A DNA stretch of 64,000 bases from Paenibacillus sp. PvR098 (lineage in GTDB: Bacteria > Bacillota > Bacilli > Paenibacillales > NBRC-103111): assembly GCF_017833255.1 (NCBI RefSeq), contig NZ_JAFIBU010000001.1, positions 4,041,001 through 4,105,000 of the forward strand, written 5' to 3'. Below, one piece after another: positions 42,545-52,192 of the stretch (position 1 is the stretch's first letter; each line of letters opens with the position of its first letter). A program made the translations under genes and the position numbers. The notes below the pieces were generated by a model. That model saw nothing but the letters and a program-made list of their open reading frames with translations. It did no database searches and was not told the origin of the DNA.

Positions 42545-45500
42545 ATGTTTCGAAGAAAACGGACATGGATTTCCCTAATAGCCATAGCCATTATTAGCGC
42601 TATGGCCTTTTCTCTAATATTAGACACTACACATGCGCAAACAAAATATGTAAATTTTGCTACTAATAATTTAAGCGATAATCCTGTAGGCCCAATAGAT
42701 CTACCAACCGAAACTCTAAACTTAAATTTAGACATCACAGGTCCTGGGCCTGTGTTGAGCGCTAAGTTATACATGAAAAAATCAGATGGGAATTATGAAC
42801 TTCATACGACGCTACGCAAAGGGGCTAGCAGTATAACAGCAACCGTTAATGGTAATATGAAACCCGTCTACGGCTATAGTTATACCAATCCAGGACACCA
42901 TGTGTTTCGCTTGCCCAATGGTCAGCGATGGGAACATAAAGGTCAAGAGACTGATGTAATGCAATTTTCAAACGAATCAACTTTCGAGGGAGGATCATAT
43001 TCTAAATACCCCGGAAATATCCCTAATTGGGGGTGGATTAAACACAGCGATACGAGTTATACTCCGGTTTCCGAATATCGAACGGATTTAAGATATGCAT
43101 ATAACTACGATAACGCGAAATTGCCGGAAGATCGTAGACCTGATCTTAGGCCTAATGATAATTATGTTGGGGCAGCTGTTACCCACGATTATGTTGTAAG
43201 GTCACCAGAAGTATGGAGGATTGCTAGAGATGACGTCAATAACATGCCGAACGGAAAGATAATAGAAAGTGAAAAAATTGACAAAAACACAATCGAAATT
43301 TACGATGCAGGGCCTGTAGATGATTATGAAAATAGACCCAACCCCTTTTACTGGGGTAAATCCAAAAAAGAATTAGGCAAAGGTGATGTTAAAGTTCGCA
43401 TGCATTTGTCTAATGACCTGAGACAAGCTAGTACACAAGAATTTTTTGATGGTGACTACTACATCAACCCCAGCTCCCTCGTCCCACCTTATGGTCATGA
43501 CCGTAACTATCTGATGGGAGTGAGAACATTCTGGAAAGCGTTGACCTACACATACGAGGGATACGTTGAAATCGAGTATGATTTATCCAAACCTGATCTA
43601 GTGGCGCAAGATATAAAATCGCTTAACGGACAACCCGAAATCGGCGTTCCTGCCACCCTGCAGCTGACGATCGGATCCCAAGGTAAAGCTGTAAAACCGG
43701 ACGACGCGTTTGTGGTCAAGGTGTTTCTCAGGAACGCAACGCAATTATACAGTCATACGTTTCGAGGGAGCGATTTTTCTGGCTCATTAACGATCTCCGA
43801 CACGTTCATTTATACGTTCCCAAGCGTGCAGCCGCAAGAGTTTATACTACACGTGGACTATTACAACCAGATCGCTGAAGAAAACGAGAATAATAATAAA
43901 AAGAACGTTACCATTACGCCTGGCTTTGGAATCAAGGGCAAATTCAACCTTACCCCATCGACAATCAAATACAGGGAACCATTTACGCTAACTCCAAGGG
44001 ATTTTGAAATTCCAGCCGGCTGTACCTATAACGGACATTATTACAAGATCGCACGTACGAATGGCGATTGGTGGATTACACCGAAGGTCATGGGGGAAAT
44101 GACATCTTCTACTCACAGCTATCCAGCCTATAGAGATTACATACTTGTTGGTGAGAATAGGATAACTCTCAAAATCTCCACGAATTGCGGAGATACGGAT
44201 TGGATCGATGAAAAGCCACTCAACGTGATTGAAGATCCGAATAACGAGCCTCCGGTGTTTACGGCAGGATGGTTCTATGACGGCGATCGGAGAAGTGTGC
44301 AACCGCCCCCGTATTTCGTAGTCGGGGATATGGTAAATGTCCGCATCATTAATGAACCGAATGCGACGCCACCAAGACCGTATGATCCGGATAATGATCC
44401 GATCTTTTATCAGTGGCATTTTTTTACGAATACGGATCCTTGGATTAAAAAAGTAGGGGAGATTTTGAGGGGGCAATACGGCAATGTTCTCAATGATGAA
44501 CATTATGGGAGGATTCTTGCCGATGAAGCAGGTGAATTTTTCGTTCAAGTAACGGGTAGCGACGGCCGTGGTGGTGAAACGACGCGAAGTGCTTGGATGA
44601 GCGTATTGGAACCGAATCCGATTCCGGTCTGCAGCGTACCGGCAAAAGTGAAAGAAAACCGACCTGTACCCGTTGGATCTATTCATGCTAACAAGAGTTG
44701 GAGCCCTCCTAATCGCTCCATTGACCATGCCAAAGATGTGTGGACGAATAAGCTGGATAGATATCCGAATGGCACGCTCCAGGATGTCATCGCTACGGTC
44801 ACTTTGGAGAAAGTTACGGACAGCTCCGGACTTGAATCAAAATCAACCAGTACATGCAGCATCCTGGTCCATCCAGACTTCCCGCCGATAGCAAAAATCC
44901 CGGTTCCAAGCGTTGGCATCAGGAATCAAAAGATTCATGTTCCAAATCAGTCATACTCTCCGGATGGAGATATTGTTGTTTTCATGTCGTACAAGTACAA
45001 ATACGACAGCAATAACAACGGTTTTGCTGATGATACGTGGCAATTGCTAACGGGTAGCATGAACGGATTTGACTTTACGCCGATGAAGGTTGGAAGGTAC
45101 TTATTTTACGCTTATGCTTGCGAAGATTACGGAAAATGTGGAGATACAAGGGAACAGCCGGAAGCGAGTCTTATGCTGGATGTTCTCAATGATGCTCCGG
45201 AAGTATCCTTTACAGTGGATGGGAAAAATCAACAGCCGGATTTGAATCCACCCCAGGCATTCCCGGCCAGTACGATTTTATCCCGATGGTCGTTGTTTCA
45301 TGTCAACTCGAACCAGTCATTAAGTAACCGTTCCTATGCTTGGAGCATTAAGAATGGAGTTCTATCCGCAGGAGCAGGGAAGGGGATGGAAAAGCAGTAC
45401 GAGTATTGGAACAGTCAAGCACAAAACAACTCGACTAGCGGACCGTATATTACTTTTACAGCGTTTCAAGATGCGGGGCTTGGGCCTAATAGTATATCTC

Positions 45501-48500
45501 CATATAAAGGGATGATATCTAGTACTAGGGACTTGTCGAGGTCACAGCCGATTCTTACACCTTATCCACGATCAACGGATGTTAACCAACCATATACTGG
45601 GTTAATTCCTGCTGAAATGGGTAAATTGATGCGATCAAATGAAACTCATTTGTATTTTGATCAGATCGATGATTATTATAAGAAAACTTACTTCTATGCT
45701 TACAATAAACATAGAGTTCCAAGGCATACGGCTCTAATGGAAACAGGTGGACAAGGAAGCCAAGCGCAAGGCCGGCTGGTTCATAAATGGCTTGATCCGA
45801 GTCCTTATGATTATATGTTGGATGTAACCATTTTCCCTGAACAGGCGCGTACTAATGTCCCTGTATTTACGACTTCCGATCAAAGCAGAGATCCAAACTT
45901 CCGTACAAAGGCGAGTAACGGTGATTTTAGCGGAGCATCTTCAAGTACTCCAGTTAATGGTGGAGCCGTGCAAAAGTACGAGGTTTCAGGGGAAACTCTC
46001 TATGTCATTTATAAAATCAATCGTCCTTCGTATTACTATCAAGCTTATGGGGAAGATGGCATTTATGCTACCCCAGGTGGGTATCATGAAGGTTATTCTG
46101 GATCTCAAGATATCGTGGCAGTAACGTATGATTTACATACGGGAGCGTATATATCGCACAGTAATGTGTCGAGTAACCCGATGTTTATCAAAACGAGAAG
46201 CGCTAGTGACCAGTTTCAGCTTATGCCTAAAGGCGATAATATGATCGTTTTCGTCCGATATGATTATAACGGCGCTATGGATTATATTGAATATGATAGA
46301 AACGGGAAAGTTGTTACCTATGGAAATCTAGCATTTCCTACCGCTTCTTTCATGTACACGTATTCATATGTGAATTGGATGGGCAATGTTGTTAGTGATT
46401 CAACTCCTCAGCCATATTATTGTTCTTATCGACCCAACATAGAGAGAGAATTTTATAAGGACGATAGTGAGAATGTTTACTTCTTTGCCTTTAATACGTG
46501 CAGACAAGTGAGTGGAGACACGAATAAAGATCTGAACCAATACAACCATGCAGATACGCCGGTTGGGTTGTATGTCATGAAGGTGAATATGGAGACATTC
46601 GCCTTTACTCCTCTTGCGAGAACAAGCGGAAACAGTACTAACTACCCTTCGCAATCTCCATTCTCCATACCGTCAGAAAATTTGGGGATCATGTCGCTTA
46701 ATTCCTTTACGGGTGATTTGTTTGCACGCACGTTCCGTGTGGATTCAACAACGTTAAAGGGTGAATTTAATGAGCGCATAAACATCAACACCGGAAGTAA
46801 ATCCGTTTGGGGTATTGCGCTTAAAGAAGCAGCCCACCGATTTGTCCCTAATTTCTTTATGCGTACAGATGCTCAGTATCCTTCGGGGCGATGCACGTAC
46901 ACATCTAGCGGAAGTTGTGATTGGTTCGATTGGCATCACAATGAAATCATCGGTGAATCCTGGAATGCCGCTGGAACAAATCGGGATTATGCTATAGACA
47001 AAACATTCGGCCAATACATCGGGGACGGTCAATACTTATCCATCTATGGTGGAAATGTCGGAGGGAACAAAGCATCAAAAAAGTTCATGTTTCTTGATGT
47101 AGGTACGCCACAAACAAATGAAATCTTTAATGGCATCAAACTTGGGCAGTTTGTCTCGGATGTCGACGCCGATCATATGCAAGTTACCTTTTCCATGACA
47201 CTGAGGAAACCGGCTGCTAGTCAAACGAAACTGGCCGGGTATTCTTTCCGGATGCTTGATCCGATGAACCGGTATGCGGTGGAGTCAGATGGGAACACGG
47301 TCTATTTGAGCCGCTATGTCGGAGGTAATCTAACCGTGCTTCGCAGCGCGGGGTATCCATTTGCAGCGAATCAAGCATATAGCTTCCGTATTAAAGCAGT
47401 CGGCAGCCGCATAGACGTATGGCTCAACGGTATCCCTGTCTTTTCGGATGTACAGGACACTACCTTCACCAGTGGCAAAATGGGGCCGTTTACGGACAAG
47501 CCTTATGTAGATTTTGGAGGTATTTCAAGTAAGGCCGTCAGTGAGGATATCCAATGGCTATCCAATTATGTGATTTGGGAAGAAGGGACGGCTACCGCGG
47601 AAGTAAGGTACAACAATATTACCTTTACAGATCCGGAGAATGACCCTATAGCTGGATCATACCAATGGAATTATATGCATACACCTAAATTTTTGAAGCA
47701 TCAGGGGCTTTCGTCTCTCAATGGACAAACCTTTTCATCAGAACGCTTGACCTTTGATAAGGTTGGTCTGTATGCAGTAACACTTCGGGCCAAAGACGAC
47801 CCATTCCCGGCACCGCAGTATAAATATCCAAATATGACATTTGATTCATATCGGAAAAACTCAAATCCATTCCAGCAGATGATCACGGTTCACCGCAGGC
47901 CCATTGCACAATTTACGCTTTCAACGGGTTCTGGCGGCATAATCAACTGGAATGATACAAGTTATGACCCGGATCGTTACGATCCGGCGACCCATACGTT
48001 TTCTTCTTCAGATGAAGGAAAGATATACACCAGCAATCGTGGCGTCTTTGAACGAAAATATTGGTACGCTAAACCATCAGGAGTGTACGTCGAAGGGAAA
48101 TTGACGAGGCCCGACGAAGCTGGAACCTATGAAGTGTTCTTGTCCGTGCGCGATGAATATGGGGCGTGGTCCCAACCGGCAAGTCAGACCATGGTTTCAG
48201 CCGGTAATGTCCCGCAAAATGCTAAGCCAACAGCGACACTAACCTTTCCGAACGGAACGAATGCGGCTCCAAGTCTTTTATTTACAAGCAAGCCGCAAAT
48301 CCAATGGAATCAGTACGATACCGCAGGGACCGTGTTCCAGGGATATCACGTAAAGGTGATGCATGAAAACGGACAAATCTATACGGAAAGCGGAGAAGCA
48401 GCGCAATCGACAACCAGCAATTCGGCATCATGGAACGTACCCATTGATCTGCCGGTTGGAGTGAAGCTTCAAGTACAAGTTCGCGTCAGTGACGGAGAAG

Positions 48501-49894
48501 CTTGGTCCGAATGGTCAAACATCGGTTGGATGCGGGTGAACAGTCCGCCCACAGCAACGCTCACGTATCCCAATGGCGCGAATGAAACGACACCGAACAT
48601 CATCAATACGCGTCAGCCAACCCTGTCTTGGATTCAAAATGATATTGACGGTCAGAGTTTGCGAAGTTTCAGGCTGCAGATCATTCAACGTCATTCACAT
48701 GGTGCGGAAACGATCGTTTACGATGTGACGAGAGCACAGAACGATCCAGCAGGAACGAAGCATTTTACGGTGGATAGCGACTTGCCTAATGGTGTTCTTC
48801 TGTATGCGAAAGTTATGGTTTCCGATGGATTCCTATGGTCCAATGGGTCGAATATCGGATGGTTCCGGATTAACTTTGCGCCGGCAGTTCACTTAACGTT
48901 CCCTACGGGGACTTATGCGTATCCATCCATAGGCGGTGTGCTGCCGCTTATTACTTGGAACCAGACAGATCCGGATCCGGATACGAGCTACTCAAGGTAT
49001 CAAGTGATTATTGCAAGAGAAAATGGAACGGTTCTTGTAGATACGGGACAAATATTGCAAAACACAAGAACTGGTCATGGAAGCTATCAAGTACATCATC
49101 CCCTGCCTTCTGGTATTAAAGTTCAAGTTAAGGTGAAGATATGGGACGAGTATACGGAATCGGCCTGGTCTCCCTTAGGGTGGATGTACACCAACCGTTC
49201 GCCTACAGGCAACCTTACATTCCTCACACCAATCTATGAACATGATAGGCCAACATTCACGGTTAGCCAGACGGACCCGGACGGGGATGCCATGAGGGTT
49301 CTCGTCGAGGCAAGCTTTAACGGTGGGGCTTATACTCAAATCGCGCAATGGGATGATGCGGCTTCCGGCGCAAGGCAAACCTTCACTTATGGACCGCTTC
49401 AACAAGGGAATTACACGCTTCGCTTATCCCTTGACGATCGCAACGGCGGAACCTACTCGCAAATATACACATTTGCCGCACTTCCTTTGCATATTACGGG
49501 ATGGGTAAACCATACGCCGGAGTGGGAAAGTTACCGCCAGACTTGGAACGCAAAATATCCGCAGCAGCAGAGGGGGACCGGGGATTTTTGGGCCGGAGAA
49601 GCGTTTGAACTGTCCGCTCAGGTAACGGATACCGGAGTCAGCACGACGAAGCCCCAGTACCTGGATGTAACGCTCATGGAAACGGGAGAGAATGTTCTTC
49701 TTGCTTCGGGTGACGACATTCGATTCACGGGCCAATTGCTGAATACAGACCACGCTCGACTGCTGCAGAACGGAGAGGAGTACACTTTCCGGTTCAGAGT
49801 CCGTTGGACGAACGGTTTGGAGCAAACAACGGAGGTGCCAATAAGCATCGTTGGAAGCATATACGACGTTATAGTGAACCAAATCCGGCACTAA
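42545..49894 (+). CDS. Giant secreted multidomain surface protein (2449 aa)
   Basis: Predicted exported protein. The N-terminal signal peptide ends near THAQ (about 31). A CARDB-like domain spans about 347-456 (KPDLVAQDIKSLNGQPEIGV). PKD-like segments occur near 568-690, 780-880 and 1690-1800 (DPDNDPIFYQWHF, DPENDPIAGSYQWN). A concanavalin-like segment is near 1522-1668. Four FnIII-like repeats begin near 1893, 2000, 2113 and 2219 with PTATLTFPNG-type openings. There is no LPxTG, SLH or membrane anchor at the C-terminus. It is the last gene after the Tad locus and the SLH lipoprotein. An adhesin or wall-associated role is inferred. GC is lower than in the Tad genes upstream. Confidence 0.85.
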   Translation: MFRRKRTWISLIAIAIISAMAFSLILDTTHAQTKYVNFATNNLSDNPVGPIDLPTETLNLNLDITGPGPVLSAKLYMKKSDGNYELHTTLRKGASSITATVNGNMKPVYGYSYTNPGHHVFRLPNGQRWEHKGQETDVMQFSNESTFEGGSYSKYPGNIPNWGWIKHSDTSYTPVSEYRTDLRYAYNYDNAKLPEDRRPDLRPNDNYVGAAVTHDYVVRSPEVWRIARDDVNNMPNGKIIESEKIDKNTIEIYDAGPVDDYENRPNPFYWGKSKKELGKGDVKVRMHLSNDLRQASTQEFFDGDYYINPSSLVPPYGHDRNYLMGVRTFWKALTYTYEGYVEIEYDLSKPDLVAQDIKSLNGQPEIGVPATLQLTIGSQGKAVKPDDAFVVKVFLRNATQLYSHTFRGSDFSGSLTISDTFIYTFPSVQPQEFILHVDYYNQIAEENENNNKKNVTITPGFGIKGKFNLTPSTIKYREPFTLTPRDFEIPAGCTYNGHYYKIARTNGDWWITPKVMGEMTSSTHSYPAYRDYILVGENRITLKISTNCGDTDWIDEKPLNVIEDPNNEPPVFTAGWFYDGDRRSVQPPPYFVVGDMVNVRIINEPNATPPRPYDPDNDPIFYQWHFFTNTDPWIKKVGEILRGQYGNVLNDEHYGRILADEAGEFFVQVTGSDGRGGETTRSAWMSVLEPNPIPVCSVPAKVKENRPVPVGSIHANKSWSPPNRSIDHAKDVWTNKLDRYPNGTLQDVIATVTLEKVTDSSGLESKSTSTCSILVHPDFPPIAKIPVPSVGIRNQKIHVPNQSYSPDGDIVVFMSYKYKYDSNNNGFADDTWQLLTGSMNGFDFTPMKVGRYLFYAYACEDYGKCGDTREQPEASLMLDVLNDAPEVSFTVDGKNQQPDLNPPQAFPASTILSRWSLFHVNSNQSLSNRSYAWSIKNGVLSAGAGKGMEKQYEYWNSQAQNNSTSGPYITFTAFQDAGLGPNSISPYKGMISSTRDLSRSQPILTPYPRSTDVNQPYTGLIPAEMGKLMRSNETHLYFDQIDDYYKKTYFYAYNKHRVPRHTALMETGGQGSQAQGRLVHKWLDPSPYDYMLDVTIFPEQARTNVPVFTTSDQSRDPNFRTKASNGDFSGASSSTPVNGGAVQKYEVSGETLYVIYKINRPSYYYQAYGEDGIYATPGGYHEGYSGSQDIVAVTYDLHTGAYISHSNVSSNPMFIKTRSASDQFQLMPKGDNMIVFVRYDYNGAMDYIEYDRNGKVVTYGNLAFPTASFMYTYSYVNWMGNVVSDSTPQPYYCSYRPNIEREFYKDDSENVYFFAFNTCRQVSGDTNKDLNQYNHADTPVGLYVMKVNMETFAFTPLARTSGNSTNYPSQSPFSIPSENLGIMSLNSFTGDLFARTFRVDSTTLKGEFNERININTGSKSVWGIALKEAAHRFVPNFFMRTDAQYPSGRCTYTSSGSCDWFDWHHNEIIGESWNAAGTNRDYAIDKTFGQYIGDGQYLSIYGGNVGGNKASKKFMFLDVGTPQTNEIFNGIKLGQFVSDVDADHMQVTFSMTLRKPAASQTKLAGYSFRMLDPMNRYAVESDGNTVYLSRYVGGNLTVLRSAGYPFAANQAYSFRIKAVGSRIDVWLNGIPVFSDVQDTTFTSGKMGPFTDKPYVDFGGISSKAVSEDIQWLSNYVIWEEGTATAEVRYNNITFTDPENDPIAGSYQWNYMHTPKFLKHQGLSSLNGQTFSSERLTFDKVGLYAVTLRAKDDPFPAPQYKYPNMTFDSYRKNSNPFQQMITVHRRPIAQFTLSTGSGGIINWNDTSYDPDRYDPATHTFSSSDEGKIYTSNRGVFERKYWYAKPSGVYVEGKLTRPDEAGTYEVFLSVRDEYGAWSQPASQTMVSAGNVPQNAKPTATLTFPNGTNAAPSLLFTSKPQIQWNQYDTAGTVFQGYHVKVMHENGQIYTESGEAAQSTTSNSASWNVPIDLPVGVKLQVQVRVSDGEAWSEWSNIGWMRVNSPPTATLTYPNGANETTPNIINTRQPTLSWIQNDIDGQSLRSFRLQIIQRHSHGAETIVYDVTRAQNDPAGTKHFTVDSDLPNGVLLYAKVMVSDGFLWSNGSNIGWFRINFAPAVHLTFPTGTYAYPSIGGVLPLITWNQTDPDPDTSYSRYQVIIARENGTVLVDTGQILQNTRTGHGSYQVHHPLPSGIKVQVKVKIWDEYTESAWSPLGWMYTNRSPTGNLTFLTPIYEHDRPTFTVSQTDPDGDAMRVLVEASFNGGAYTQIAQWDDAASGARQTFTYGPLQQGNYTLRLSLDDRNGGTYSQIYTFAALPLHITGWVNHTPEWESYRQTWNAKYPQQQRGTGDFWAGEAFELSAQVTDTGVSTTKPQYLDVTLMETGENVLLASGDDIRFTGQLLNTDHARLLQNGEEYTFRFRVRWTNGLEQTTEVPISIVGSIYDVIVNQIRH

Positions 49895-49904
49895 ATGGCC
49901 GAAA

Positions 49905-49940
49905 AAGCGGGGAATTCGCGACGAATTCCCCGCTTTGCTT
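49905..49940 (+). terminator. Terminator after the giant gene
   Basis: Perfect 14-bp stem AAGCGGGGAATTCG/CGAATTCCCCGCTT (49905-49918 with 49922-49935), 3-base loop, 10 bp after the stop. The T-run is short (TTTGCTT). Confidence 0.8.
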
Positions 49941-50035
49941 ATGTACGCTGTTGGGGATCACTTAAAGGATGATTCGGCCTTCCTGCTCTATATAGTGGCA
50001 TGATCATAGAACAATGATCGTACTCTCACTAGCAA

Positions 50036-50064
50036 TTGCTTAGCCCCCAAAAAAGTGATAAGAT
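50036..50064 (+). promoter_or_regulatory. Candidate promoter for the 125-residue protein gene
   Basis: TTGCTT (50036-50041), 17-bp spacer, TAAGAT (50059-50064), 150 bp before the start codon. Nothing else was recognised in 49941-50213. Confidence 0.35.
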
Positions 50065-50213
50065 TAATAGGGTTAATTTGAATGCTTCTGGTACCAGTGC
50101 AATAACGATTCATGGGACACCTCATCGTTACTATTCTATCAAAAATTTATCATATAGGATTTTAGACATGAATCAAGAGGCAAGGGCCGGTAGGATCAAG
50201 AGGGGGAACGTCC

Positions 50214-50591
50214 ATGCTGCGGTTAGGACAAAAAGTATATATTGTCGGGGACAGTTTCGAACAAAATTTGCCGATCGATGAATATGGCTATATCATTGCG
50301 TATGACCGCAATGCAGATAATGTATTCGATTATGTGGTGCGTGTGCCTAAGGCGAACAAGCATTATTTTGTACCTGGAGCGGATGTCGAGCTGGAGGAAG
50401 TGCTTCTGCAGCAGGAGGTCGACCGGGTGGAGCGGGAGGCGCTGATCGATTATGCGCTTGCCACGAAGAATGAAGAGCTGTTCCGCCGCGTTATGAATGG
50501 CGATTCGGAGGAGCCTGTCGCCGAGACGAACAAGGACGTGCAGACGAGCGAAGACTTTATTAAACAAATCCATTTGAAAGCGTGGATTTAA
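50214..50591 (+). CDS. Conserved small protein with IDEAL-like motif
   Basis: 125-residue soluble protein. The first half is a small beta-rich domain (LRLGQKVYIVGDSF ... YDYVVRVPK-like VFDYVVRVPKANKHYFVPG). The second half is helical with LIDYALATKNEELFRRVM, which resembles the IDEAL motif (IDxAL...F) of Firmicute proteins. GGGGG precedes the ATG. It is monocistronic with a strong terminator. Function unknown. Confidence 0.7.
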   Translation: MLRLGQKVYIVGDSFEQNLPIDEYGYIIAYDRNADNVFDYVVRVPKANKHYFVPGADVELEEVLLQQEVDRVEREALIDYALATKNEELFRRVMNGDSEEPVAETNKDVQTSEDFIKQIHLKAWI

Positions 50592-50616
50592 CGGCGAACG
50601 AAACGCCGATACAACT

Positions 50617-50666
50617 AAACGGTCAAGAAAATCACCGCCAGAAGGTGATTTTCTTGACCGTTTTTG
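50617..50666 (+). terminator. Strong bidirectional terminator
   Basis: Perfect 20-bp stem (50617-50636 with 50644-50663), 7-base loop, with T-runs on both strands. It separates the convergent 125-residue protein gene and the EAL gene. Confidence 0.9.
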
Positions 50667-51725
50667 TTAATTCTCCATATCCGGAAGCGGCCTGGGGGAA
50701 GGTTTACCAAGCAAATAGCCTTGGGCAAGCTGGATGCCAGAAGCCTTGCAATACTCCCATTCCTCCGAGCGTTCCATCCCCTCAGCCAGTACAACGCCCC
50801 CGAAGGAGCCGGCTCGGCGGATGATTTCATGAATTTTTTGCTGCTTCTCGACATCTTCATCACAGTGATCAGTTAACCCGCGGTCGATTTTCACATAATC
50901 TGGCCTAAGCGCCGACAGGACACCCAAGGTAGCAAAGCCGGAGCCTACGTCGTCGAGCGCTACCTTTACCCCATGCTGACGGTAGACGGCAAAAATATTT
51001 TGCAGGTGTGTGATATCTGCAATTTTCTCGGTCTCTACCACCTCAAACACAAAATCCTGCGGATCCAGCGACAAGCGCTCGATCGCCGCGAAGGTATGGG
51101 TCAGGCAGTAGTTCGGATTATAAATGGATGAAGGTAAAAAATTAACGAAACGCTTATACCCGGTGGGAAGATACTGAGCGCTTGTCTGAATGGCCGAGAT
51201 TCGTGCGGATCGGTCGAGAAACGAGTGAAGACCTGTTTGCTGGGCGACGGTAAACAGGTCGAAAGGTTTAAATAAAGGGCCGTCTTCCGAGGCCCGCAGC
51301 AAAAACTCATAACCGAATATCTTTCCTGTTGCCGTCTCGAAAATCGGCTGCATATGGCTGGTGAACTGTCCGTCTAATATGATGCGAACCACATCCTGAT
51401 GCTTCATCCGTGCGAAAAATTGCTTGAAGGAGACGGCGTCCGAAAGCTCGGCTGTATCTTGTGGACGCTCTGATTCGGTAATGCGGAGTTTTACAAGCTC
51501 CTGCTCTTTTTCGCTGATAGCGGCTTGCAGTGCGCTTAGAGATTCGAGCAGCTGTTCTTTGGAATCGTAGCGAAAGGAGAGTCTTAAATCCTTTTTCTCT
51601 TGCATGATCATTAACGATGTGCTTGTTTCCTGCAGCTTTTCCGCAATCGAAGGTTCAGTTGATTGAACGAGCAACCATCCTTGATCCTGTATCGGAGCTA
51701 CCCGGCTGCACCCAGAACAACTCAT
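50667..51725 (-). CDS. EAL-domain cyclic-di-GMP phosphodiesterase
   Basis: 352-residue soluble protein with a Cys-containing N-terminus (MSCSGCSR), a linking helical part (about 60-95) and an EAL domain (about 110-350). The catalytic pieces look intact: YEFLLR in place of EAL, VNFLP, FEVVETE, ALDDVGSG, YVKIDR, AEGMERSEEW and QGYLLGKP. It should degrade c-di-GMP; no GGDEF domain is present. It is monocistronic on the minus strand. A link to the Tad pilus or giant adhesin upstream is possible through c-di-GMP but not shown. Confidence 0.9.
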   Translation of the reverse strand: MSCSGCSRVAPIQDQGWLLVQSTEPSIAEKLQETSTSLMIMQEKKDLRLSFRYDSKEQLLESLSALQAAISEKEQELVKLRITESERPQDTAELSDAVSFKQFFARMKHQDVVRIILDGQFTSHMQPIFETATGKIFGYEFLLRASEDGPLFKPFDLFTVAQQTGLHSFLDRSARISAIQTSAQYLPTGYKRFVNFLPSSIYNPNYCLTHTFAAIERLSLDPQDFVFEVVETEKIADITHLQNIFAVYRQHGVKVALDDVGSGFATLGVLSALRPDYVKIDRGLTDHCDEDVEKQQKIHEIIRRAGSFGGVVLAEGMERSEEWEYCKASGIQLAQGYLLGKPSPRPLPDMEN

Positions 51726-51811
51726 GAATTCAGTCTCCTATTCTAGTTCTAAAATGTGGATTCTATTATATCATTTATTACCTACCCGGCCTATAACCTG
51801 CTCACAAACAA

Positions 51812-51840
51812 TTGAGTTCAAAAACCATCTAGGCTATAAT
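51812..51840 (+). promoter_or_regulatory. Promoter of gatCAB
   Basis: TTGAGT (51812-51817), 17-bp spacer, TATAAT (51835-51840), 36 bp upstream of the gatC start. Confidence 0.65.
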
Positions 51841-51875
51841 AAAAAGAATGATTGCTGAAGAGTGAGGTGCAGGAA

Positions 51876-52163
51876 ATGAGTATCACAATCAAGGATGTGG
51901 AGCACGTAGCCGCATTGGCCAGACTTGAACTTGGGGATCAGGAGAAGGAGCGGTTCACCGAGCAATTGAATGCCATATTAAAATATGCAGAGCAGTTGGA
52001 TCAACTGGATACAGACGGTGTCGAGCCGACTAGCCATGCGATGCCGCTCGTAAACGTCATGCGCGAGGATGCCGTTAAGCCGTCTTTGCCGATCGAGAAG
52101 GTTCTGCTGAACGCGCCGGATGAAGAAGACGGACATATCAAGGTGCCGGCGGTATTGGAATAA
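51876..52163 (+). CDS. gatC: Asp-tRNA(Asn)/Glu-tRNA(Gln) amidotransferase subunit C
   Basis: Small stabilising subunit (95 aa) of the GatCAB amidotransferase, which converts misacylated Glu-tRNA(Gln) and Asp-tRNA(Asn). The family pattern is clear: VEHVAALARLEL, LNAILKYAEQLDQLDTDGVEP, and the end NAPDEEDGHIKVPAVLE. ATG 51876 gives the usual length; the longer frame from 51852 does not fit the family. gatA follows. Confidence 0.95.
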   Translation: MSITIKDVEHVAALARLELGDQEKERFTEQLNAILKYAEQLDQLDTDGVEPTSHAMPLVNVMREDAVKPSLPIEKVLLNAPDEEDGHIKVPAVLE

Positions 52164-52192
52164 CGTAAGATTTACGAAGGGAGGATTTTCGC

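Noticed and set aside
43988..44728. 246-codon minus-strand frame inside the giant gene
   Set aside because: It is antisense to a continuous 2449-codon frame with a signal peptide and domain repeats; its product shows no motif.
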